From: JBAYZQ01 sp041672385
Lineage (GTDB): Bacteria > Spirochaetota > Spirochaetia > Sphaerochaetales > Sphaerochaetaceae
DNA length: 16,029 nucleotides
Assembly: GCA_041672385.1 (NCBI GenBank)
Contig: JBAYZQ010000033.1
Coordinates: 1-16,029 of the forward strand
Direction: 5' to 3'
Shown here: positions 1-5,200 of the stretch, in pieces
How the letters are laid out: the number at the start of each line of letters is the position of its first letter
Numbering within the stretch: the first letter of the stretch is position 1
Position numbers and translations under genes: made by a program
The notes under the pieces: model-generated
Database searches by the model: none
Seen by the model: the letters and a program-made list of their open reading frames with translations, nothing else
What the model was told of the DNA's origin: nothing

Positions 1-157
1 TGTAACCGACGTCCACAAACACGTACTCGTTATTGACCTGAACTACAGTACCGGTAACGAGCTGACCGTCTTCGATTCCATCAAGAGATTGGAGATATTG
101 TTCCTGCAAATTCTGCATAATATTTCCTTTTTCTTCAATCGTTTTCTCTTCAGCCAT
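1..157 (-). CDS. rpsA: 30S ribosomal protein S1, N-terminal part (cut by window edge)
   Basis: Only the first 52 codons are in the window; the gene runs off the left edge. The start is an ATG at 157-155, preceded by GGAG with a 6-nt spacer, inside the last codons of cmk. The visible protein begins MAEEKTIEEKGN and then has a segment ending GQLVTGTVVQVNNEYVFVDV, the opening of an S1/OB-fold repeat as found at the N-terminus of ribosomal protein S1, which helps the 30S subunit bind mRNA. The start overlaps the cmk stop by 8 nt (ATGGCTGA), so translation is probably coupled. cmk followed by rpsA is a common bacterial order, which supports the call. Codons here are noticeably richer in G and C than in neighbouring genes, as expected of a highly expressed gene. 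The number of S1 repeats cannot be judged. Confidence 0.85.
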   Translation of the reverse strand, partial: MAEEKTIEEKGNIMQNLQEQYLQSLDGIEDGQLVTGTVVQVNNEYVFVDVGY

Positions 158-821
158 TTAATTCTCCTGATCCATATGTATCATTATTTTGCCATTTTAT
201 AGCAAGTAACACTTTCGCACAAACTTCATTAATGGTCAAGTATGAAGTATCAATAAATATTGCATTTGGTGCAATCTTTAACGCTCCTACTGGTTTATTC
301 TTATCAATTTCATCTCTTTCATTAATTTCTTTTAGTACATTTTTATAATTAACGTTTTTTTTATCCTGTTGATATCTTCTGTTTGCCCTAACTTCTGCAG
401 TGGCGTCTAAATAGAATTTATAGTCAGCATCTGGAAAAACAACAGTGGTGATATCTCTACCTTCACAGATTACATTCTGTCCCTCTGCAGCCTTTCTAAG
501 TAAGTCGTTAACAATTAACCTTATCTTTGGATTAACAGAAATTCTTGATGAATTTAAATCTATTTCAGGAGCATGTAACTGTTTTTCAATATCTTTTCCA
601 TCTACCAATAAAATTCCCTTTTCTATTCTCATATCAATATTTTTAGCAGTTTCAACGGTAAGATCTTTATCATTAGGGTCTCTATTAAGTTTTAAATGTT
701 TGTAAGTAATTGCCCTGTAGAAATTTCCTGAATTCAAGTAAAACAAAGAACATTTTTCAGCAATAATTTTACAAACAGAACTTTTTCCAACTCCAGCAGG
801 ACCATCAATTGCAACTATCAT
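150..821 (-). CDS. cmk: Cytidylate kinase (CMP/dCMP kinase)
   Basis: A 223-residue protein, close to the usual length for bacterial Cmk. It phosphorylates CMP and dCMP with ATP, recycling pyrimidine nucleotides from RNA turnover in the cytoplasm. The N-terminus MIVAIDGPAGVGKSS carries the P-loop (residues 7-15). The mid-protein segment NVICEGRDITTVVFPDADYKFYL matches the family's GRD(I/M)-T-V-FP-A-KFYL region, and RANRRYQQ follows it, in the lid area. Start: the ATG at 821-819 has AGGAG seven nt upstream and overlaps the stop of the upstream pseudouridine synthase gene by ATGA. The 3' end overlaps the rpsA start by 8 nt. In some spirochaetes, as I recall, Cmk and S1 are joined in one protein; here they are separate frames that overlap. 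Confidence 0.95.
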   Translation of the reverse strand: MIVAIDGPAGVGKSSVCKIIAEKCSLFYLNSGNFYRAITYKHLKLNRDPNDKDLTVETAKNIDMRIEKGILLVDGKDIEKQLHAPEIDLNSSRISVNPKIRLIVNDLLRKAAEGQNVICEGRDITTVVFPDADYKFYLDATAEVRANRRYQQDKKNVNYKNVLKEINERDEIDKNKPVGALKIAPNAIFIDTSYLTINEVCAKVLLAIKWQNNDTYGSGELNG

Positions 822-1531
822 TTATTTTCTCCTTTTAAAAGGGAGTCAATTTCAGGTTTTGTAAGTGTTCTATAGCGACCATTAGCAAGTTTATCTAATT
901 CAATTTTACCAATTCTAATCCTTATTAATTTAACAACTTCAAAATCCAAAGCTTCAAGCATTTTTCTAATTTCACGATTTTTACCTTCAAAAAGTGTAAT
1001 TCTAACCCAGGTTTTTGTTTCCTTTTTGTAATCTACTATGTGATAAGGTGGTATATCACCTTTTTTTAGTCTCTCTAAATCTTTTCTAGTAATTAACCTA
1101 TCAACTTTCACCAAGTATTCTTTTTCTATTTCATTTGAAGGATGCATTACTTTGTTAGCAAAATCTCCATCATTTGTAAAAATTATCAAACCACTTGAAT
1201 CTTTATCAAGTCTTCCAACGTTATAAAGAAGATTTTTTTGAGGGATATCAATTAAATCCCTGGCATAACTTGTTTCGAATGGGTCATAATTTGTACATAC
1301 AAAACCAATTGGTTTATTTAAAACTAAATAAAAACTTTTATCAGCTGGTTCTGCTAACTCATCATCAACGTATACAACATCGTCTATTTCTACTTTTGAG
1401 CCAAGGATTTTTATCCTTTTGCCATTTACAGTTACTCTACCCTGAAGTATTAATTCTTCACAGCCTCTTCTTGAACCAAATCCACTTTTTGCTAAAAAGC
1501 TTTGTAATCTAATTGGATATTCAATTTTCAT
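818..1531 (-). CDS. rluB: RsuA/RluB-family 23S rRNA pseudouridine synthase
   Basis: A 237-residue protein of the RsuA/RluB/RluE/RluF family, which isomerises a specific uridine in rRNA to pseudouridine. An N-terminal S4 RNA-binding domain (about residues 7-55, RLQSFLAKSGFGSRRGCEELI) precedes the catalytic domain. The catalytic motif GRLDKDSSGL puts the nucleophilic aspartate at residue 109, and KNREIRKML near the C-terminus is the conserved family motif. The frame stays open upstream to an ATG at 1579, but I chose the ATG at 1531: it starts directly before the S4 domain (MKIEYPIRLQ) and has AGAGG about 10 nt upstream. The extra 16 residues would look unlike the family and lie inside scpB. The start overlaps the scpB stop by 11 nt. 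The scpA-scpB-rluB order is widespread and favours RluB over RsuA, but the exact target uridine is not readable from sequence. Confidence 0.88.
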   Translation of the reverse strand: MKIEYPIRLQSFLAKSGFGSRRGCEELILQGRVTVNGKRIKILGSKVEIDDVVYVDDELAEPADKSFYLVLNKPIGFVCTNYDPFETSYARDLIDIPQKNLLYNVGRLDKDSSGLIIFTNDGDFANKVMHPSNEIEKEYLVKVDRLITRKDLERLKKGDIPPYHIVDYKKETKTWVRITLFEGKNREIRKMLEALDFEVVKLIRIRIGKIELDKLANGRYRTLTKPEIDSLLKGENK

Positions 1532-2069
1532 CTTTTTCAAACCTCTGTTTATCAATATCTGACATTTTTGGAAGTGCACTTATACTATTTATTCCAAATT
1601 CAAATAAGAATTTTCTAGTTGTTCCATAAAGGCAGGGATGGCCTGGAACATCTTTTCGACCTAAAATTTTAATATAATCTCTTTCTTTTAGAACTCTAAC
1701 TATTGAATCCGAAATAACTCCCCTAATATTATCGATTTCTTTTCTTGTAATGGGTTGACTATAAGCTACTATTGCCAAAGTTTCCATAGCTGCTTTGGTT
1801 AGTCTTTTATCAATTTTTCTCCCATAACATTTTCTAAGCTTTTCATTGAGACGGCTATCCGGAACAAATGACCAGCAGTTATCATTTTGTACCAAAATTA
1901 TTCCATGATTTTCTTTAAAACACCCTTCATTTATTTCATTCAAAGCTTCTTTTATTTTTTTTTCATCAAGACCAGTCATTTTTTCAAGTTTATTTACACT
2001 TAAAGGTTCATTCTCTAAAAATAAAATGGCTTCAATAAATCTTGCATCTTCAGAAAAATTATTTTCCAT
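1521..2069 (-). CDS. scpB: Segregation and condensation protein B
   Basis: A 182-residue protein, normal for ScpB, the winged-helix partner that dimerises and binds ScpA in the Smc-ScpAB condensin complex on the nucleoid. The two tandem winged-helix domains are recognisable: the first opens with FIEAILFLENEPLSVNKLEKM (residues ~11-31), the second contains LTKAAMETLAIVAYSQPITR and KEIDNIRG, the most conserved part of the family. The ATG at 2069 directly abuts the TAG of scpA, with GGAG 8 nt upstream inside the scpA coding end, so the two are coupled. smc itself is not in the window. Confidence 0.93.
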   Translation of the reverse strand: MENNFSEDARFIEAILFLENEPLSVNKLEKMTGLDEKKIKEALNEINEGCFKENHGIILVQNDNCWSFVPDSRLNEKLRKCYGRKIDKRLTKAAMETLAIVAYSQPITRKEIDNIRGVISDSIVRVLKERDYIKILGRKDVPGHPCLYGTTRKFLFEFGINSISALPKMSDIDKQRFEKDEN

Positions 2070-2825
2070 CTAATTTTCTCCGTTAAAATCATCAAAAACT
2101 TCTTCAATATTGTTTTCTCGTTTATAAATAAAAATATCTTTAAAAATCTCTTCTTGCCTAATTGTAATTTGATTAGACTTTGTACAATCTAATACAGCAA
2201 TAAAAGCACATATTAAATGTTCACTTGAATATCTATCTTTTACAATTTCATAAAAGTTTATGCAATCCTTTGATTCTAGAAGTTCACTGATTAAAGCTAT
2301 TTTTTCTTTTATTGTTACTTCTTCAAATATATTAAAAACTTTTTCACTTACGGACTTTAAATCACTCATTAAAGTAACATAGGTTTCTAAAAGATTTTGA
2401 ATTTCAATATTTTCAAATAGTTGCTCATCGGAAAATGGCAATAAAAACTGCATTTTTTTTCTTTCAATTTTCAAATTTGTATTATTTTCTTCTTGACTTA
2501 GAATCTTTGAATATTTTTTAAATTTTTGGAATTCCAATAGTCGTTCAACGAGCTCCTGTCTTGGATCTTTATATTCTTCATCAAATTCAATCTCAACGGG
2601 TAGTAACATTCTACTTTTTATCCAAAGAAGTTCTGCTGCCATTTTATAAAAAGAAGTAAGGTCTTGAAGTTCCATATTTTCAGTTCTCTGTAAATACTTA
2701 AGAAATTGCTGGGTAATTTCGGAAATTGGAATATCATAAATATTAATTTTAGATTTCTGTATTAAGAAGAGCAATAAATCCAGAGGACCTTGAAATACTT
2801 CAGTTTTATAGTTTATTTCACTCAT
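2070..2825 (-). CDS. scpA: Segregation and condensation protein A
   Basis: A 251-residue kleisin subunit of the Smc-ScpAB condensin. The N-terminal signature FQGPLDLLLFLI (residues 11-22), followed by KINIYDIPISEITQQFLKYL, is the Smc neck-binding part of ScpA. The middle is charged and helical (about 85-160), and the last ~70 residues should form the C-terminal winged helix that binds the Smc head. The gene lies 12 bp after recA. The nearest SD-like purine run (AAGGA, inside the recA end) is about 16 nt from the ATG, which is long, so initiation may lean on coupling to recA translation. It abuts scpB. Confidence 0.92.
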   Translation of the reverse strand: MSEINYKTEVFQGPLDLLLFLIQKSKINIYDIPISEITQQFLKYLQRTENMELQDLTSFYKMAAELLWIKSRMLLPVEIEFDEEYKDPRQELVERLLEFQKFKKYSKILSQEENNTNLKIERKKMQFLLPFSDEQLFENIEIQNLLETYVTLMSDLKSVSEKVFNIFEEVTIKEKIALISELLESKDCINFYEIVKDRYSSEHLICAFIAVLDCTKSNQITIRQEEIFKDIFIYKRENNIEEVFDDFNGEN

Positions 2826-2837
2826 TAATTATTTATT

Positions 2838-3932
2838 CTATTCCTTTTCTTCTTTTATTTCTTCTACTTCTTTCACTTCTTTTATTTCTTTTACTACAGG
2901 AGCAAACATAAGTGTTCTCAGTTTTGCATCCAGTTCTGCTTCAATATCAGGATTTGATTTCAAGAAAGTAATTGCATTATCTCTTCCTTGTCCAATTTTT
3001 TCATTTGAATATGAATACCAAGACCCACTTTTTTGAATCATTTCATATTTTATTGCAGCGTCTAATATTCCACCAGTATAACTAAGTCCTTCATTGAAAT
3101 ACATATCAAGTTCAACCTTTTTAAAAGGTGGTGCAACTTTATTTTTTACAACTTTTATTCTAACTCTATTTCCAATAAATTCATCACTTCCTTTACTGAT
3201 TGACTCAATCTTTCTAACTTCTAATCGAATCGATGAGTAAAATTTTAAGGCATTACCCCCTGTAGTAGTTTCAGGGTTACCAAACATTACACCAATTTTC
3301 ATTCTAATCTGATTAATAAAAATGATTGTAGTATTACTTTTTGATAAAATACCAGTTAATTTTCTTAAAGCTTGACTCATAAGTCTAGCTTGAAGTCCCA
3401 TATGGCTATCTCCCATATCCCCATCAATCTCAGCTTGTGGAGTTAAAGCAGCAACTGAATCAACAATAATTATATCTACTGCACCACTTCTTACCAAAGA
3501 TTCAGCAACCTCTAAAGCTTGTTCACCACTATCTGGTTGACTTATCCAAAGTTCATCAGTATTAACACCAATTTTCTTAGCATAACTTGGATCTAAAGCA
3601 TGTTCAGCATCTATGAAAGCTGCAATTCCACCTTGTTTTTGTGATTCAGCAATGGCATGAAGTGCAATTGTTGTTTTGCCAGATGATTCTGGGCCGTAAA
3701 TTTCAATAATTCTTCCTTTAGGATAGCCACCAATACCTAGAGCCTCATCTAAAAGTATAGAACCAGTTGGAATTACTTCAAGATCTTTATTTACATTGCT
3801 ATCTCCCAATTTCATTAAAGACCCTTTTCCGAATTGTTTATTAATTTGAACACGTGCTGCTTCAAGTGCCTGCTTTTTCTGGTTATCCTCTTTAGGGAAT
3901 TCCAGGGTCTTATCTTTACTGTTCTTTGCCAT
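2838..3932 (-). CDS. recA: Recombinase RecA
   Basis: A 364-residue RecA that forms ATP-dependent filaments on single-stranded DNA, pairs homologous DNA and can stimulate LexA-type autocleavage. Visible landmarks: Walker A GPESSGKT (80-87), catalytic glutamate 110 in FIDAEHALD, Walker B IIIVDSV (154-160), Q208 in FINQIRMK, and loop L2 GNPETTTGGNALKFYSS (from 218). The N-terminal polymerisation helix (QALEAARVQINKQFGKGSLM) is present. The ATG at 3932 has AGGAG 6 nt upstream. The last 18 residues are a (V/I)(K/E)E repeat rather than the usual acidic tail (separate entry). The 65-bp gap to dtd (3933-3997) is AT-rich; I see no convincing promoter, terminator or SOS box there, so recA may be read from the rpe promoter or from one I cannot recognise. 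Confidence 0.98.
   Translation of the reverse strand: MAKNSKDKTLEFPKEDNQKKQALEAARVQINKQFGKGSLMKLGDSNVNKDLEVIPTGSILLDEALGIGGYPKGRIIEIYGPESSGKTTIALHAIAESQKQGGIAAFIDAEHALDPSYAKKIGVNTDELWISQPDSGEQALEVAESLVRSGAVDIIIVDSVAALTPQAEIDGDMGDSHMGLQARLMSQALRKLTGILSKSNTTIIFINQIRMKIGVMFGNPETTTGGNALKFYSSIRLEVRKIESISKGSDEFIGNRVRIKVVKNKVAPPFKKVELDMYFNEGLSYTGGILDAAIKYEMIQKSGSWYSYSNEKIGQGRDNAITFLKSNPDIEAELDAKLRTLMFAPVVKEIKEVKEVEEIKEEKE
2841..2894 (-). repeat. Degenerate 9-bp tandem repeat encoding the RecA C-terminal tail
   Basis: On the coding strand about six units of the form RTAAAAGAA occupy the last 54 coding bases of recA, giving VKE-IKE-VKE-VEE-IKE-EKE. Each unit is exactly three codons, so gain or loss of units would keep the frame. 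The copies have diverged (GTAAAAGAA, ATAAAAGAA, GTGAAAGAA, GTAGAAGAA). Confidence 0.75.
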
Positions 3933-3997
3933 TCTACACTCCTATTATTTTATAAAGCCTGTAAACATTTTATTTTGACTATTTATACAATAACTAA

Positions 3998-4435
3998 TTA
4001 TAACTCAAAAATGAAAGTAACTGGTCCATTATTTTGGTATTTTACTTTCATATCTGCTCCAAATTTACCAGTTTGAACCTCTATATTCTTGAGCTTTAAT
4101 AGATTGACAAATTGGTTATAAAAATTCAAAGCTTTTTCAGGGGAAGCAGCAGGATCAAAAGAAGGTCTATTTCCTTTTTTTAATGAAGCACACAAGGTAA
4201 ATTGACTAACTACCAAAATTTTTCCTTCAACTTCTTTTACATTTAAATTCATTTTTCCTTCTTGGTCACTAAACATTCTGAATTTTACAATTTTATCAGC
4301 AAGTTTATTTAACTGCATTTCAGAATCATTTTCTTCAATACCAAGGTAAATAAGAATTCCTTTATCTATAGAACCAATTAAAATTTCATCTACCCTAACT
4401 TCAGCTTCTTGTACCCTTTGAATTACTGCTTTCAT
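3998..4435 (-). CDS. dtd: D-aminoacyl-tRNA deacylase
   Basis: A 145-residue protein, the normal DTD length. It removes D-amino acids, and mischarged glycine, from tRNA, so it is a chiral proofreading enzyme of translation. The start MKAVIQRVQEAEVRVD is characteristic. The active-site motif SQFTL is at residues 77-81, and the Gly-Pro motif that enforces chirality is NNGPVT (G137-P138). KKGNRPSFDPAA is also conserved. The ATG overlaps the rpe stop by ATGA; a weak AAGGA lies about 12 nt upstream. Confidence 0.96.
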   Translation of the reverse strand: MKAVIQRVQEAEVRVDEILIGSIDKGILIYLGIEENDSEMQLNKLADKIVKFRMFSDQEGKMNLNVKEVEGKILVVSQFTLCASLKKGNRPSFDPAASPEKALNFYNQFVNLLKLKNIEVQTGKFGADMKVKYQNNGPVTFIFEL

Positions 4436-5082
4436 AATTCTTTTAGATCCTTTACCAATTGAATCTGGTCTTCACTGTTAAAAAAAGCCGAACCTACAAC
4501 AACTACATCAATTCCTTTTTCTTTAATCATTTTTATATTTTCAGTTTTAACCCCTCCGTCAATGCTTATTAAATATTTTCGGTTTGAATTTCTCAACTGA
4601 ACTAACTGTGAAACCTTTTCAAGAGTTTCTAATATTAAAGATTGTCCACCAAAACCTGGCTCTACTCCCATAATAAGTATGAGATCTACCATATCAAGTA
4701 CAGGTTTTATCGTATTAAGTGAAGTTTCAGGTTTTATACTAACACCACATTTAACATTTAACTTTTTTAATTCAATAAGATCACCTATTAAATCCTCAGT
4801 AGCCTCACTGTGAATTGTAATACAAGAGCTACCTGCATCAACAAAAGATTTAAAAAGGTGTTTTGGTTTACTTACCATAAGATGAACATCAAGAAAAAGT
4901 TTGGTTTTTTTAGAAATATCGGAAATTATCTTAGGTCCAAAGCTAATATTTGGAACAAATGATCCATCCATAACATCTAAATGAATCCATTCGGCACCAC
5001 TTTTTTCAATTTTATTTATTTCACTACCAAGATTTAAAAAATCAGCAGTTAGTATTGAAGGGGATATAATTATTTTATTCAT
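4432..5082 (-). CDS. rpe: Ribulose-phosphate 3-epimerase
   Basis: A 216-residue TIM-barrel enzyme that interconverts D-ribulose 5-phosphate and D-xylulose 5-phosphate in the pentose phosphate pathway. Landmarks: SPSILTADF (7-15), metal ligands H34 and D36 in HLDVMDGSFVPN, H67 in DVHLMV, the phosphate-binding MGVEPGFGGQ, and D175 in SIDGGV; H34, D36, H67 and D175 are the expected metal/catalytic set. The ATG at 5082 gives the family's normal N-terminus (MNKIIISPS), so the start is secure. No Shine-Dalgarno is visible; instead a perfect extended -10 box sits 6 nt before the ATG, suggesting a leaderless mRNA. rpe is the first gene of the left operon, with dtd overlapping its end. Confidence 0.96.
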   Translation of the reverse strand: MNKIIISPSILTADFLNLGSEINKIEKSGAEWIHLDVMDGSFVPNISFGPKIISDISKKTKLFLDVHLMVSKPKHLFKSFVDAGSSCITIHSEATEDLIGDLIELKKLNVKCGVSIKPETSLNTIKPVLDMVDLILIMGVEPGFGGQSLILETLEKVSQLVQLRNSNRKYLISIDGGVKTENIKMIKEKGIDVVVVGSAFFNSEDQIQLVKDLKEL

Positions 5083-5088
5083 AAATTT

Positions 5089-5117
5089 ATTATATCATAA
5101 ATCTAATTGATTTTTAA
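5089..5117 (-). promoter_or_regulatory. Promoter of the rpe operon, predicting a leaderless mRNA
   Basis: On the minus strand a consensus -10 TATAAT lies at 5094-5089, with an upstream TG one base away (TGaTATAAT), an extended -10. A weak -35-like TTAAAA lies at 5117-5112 with a 17-bp spacer. The -10 is followed by exactly six bases and then the rpe ATG, so standard sigma70 geometry puts +1 on or within a base or two of the start codon. It lies back to back with the greA promoter and the two -35 regions touch. Confidence 0.6.
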
Positions 5118-5135
5118 ATAGTTTTATGGTATATT
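5107..5135 (+). promoter_or_regulatory. Sigma70-type promoter of greA
   Basis: -35 TTGATT (5107-5112), a 17-bp spacer, and -10 TATATT (5130-5135): 4/6 and 5/6 matches to consensus at the optimal spacing. The predicted +1 near 5142 would give a leader of about 59 nt, most of which is taken up by the hairpin described next. Confidence 0.6.
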
Positions 5136-5147
5136 TATGTTAATTAA

Positions 5148-5187
5148 GGCAAAGTTCCGAGCGACCTTTTGGTTGCCCGGTTTTGTT
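5148..5187 (+). promoter_or_regulatory. Terminator-like hairpin (candidate attenuator) in the greA leader
   Basis: Stem GCGACC (5161-5166) pairs with GGTTGC (5171-5176, one G-U pair) around a TTTT loop. It is extended, after one A-C mismatch, by CCG (5157-5159) with CGG (5178-5180), and followed at once by TTTTGTT (5181-5187). That is the shape of an intrinsic terminator, but no plus-strand gene precedes it, and it lies between the greA promoter and the greA SD (GGGAG, 5190-5194). A second pairing, GGCAA (5148-5152) with TTGCC (5173-5177), excludes the terminator stem and could act as an antiterminator. The structure is directly visible; its regulatory role is inferred. Confidence 0.55.
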
Positions 5188-5200
5188 ATGGGAGAAAATA

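Noticed and set aside
1532..1579. Sixteen-residue N-terminal extension of the pseudouridine synthase
   Set aside because: It would overlap scpB by almost 60 nt and precede the S4 domain with unrelated sequence. The ATG at 1531 has an SD-like AGAGG.
2841..2894. A CRISPR-like or intergenic repeat array
   Set aside because: The units are 9 bp, in frame, without spacers, and encode the RecA tail.
3933..3997. A recA promoter or SOS operator in the gap after dtd
   Set aside because: AT-rich hexamers such as TTTACA and TATAAA occur, but no pair has a workable spacing, and no palindromic LexA-type box is visible.
5183..5200. TTG at 5183 as the greA start, giving a 900-residue protein
   Set aside because: It lies in the T-run of the leader hairpin with no suitable SD. 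The GTG at 5201 has GGGAG six bases upstream.
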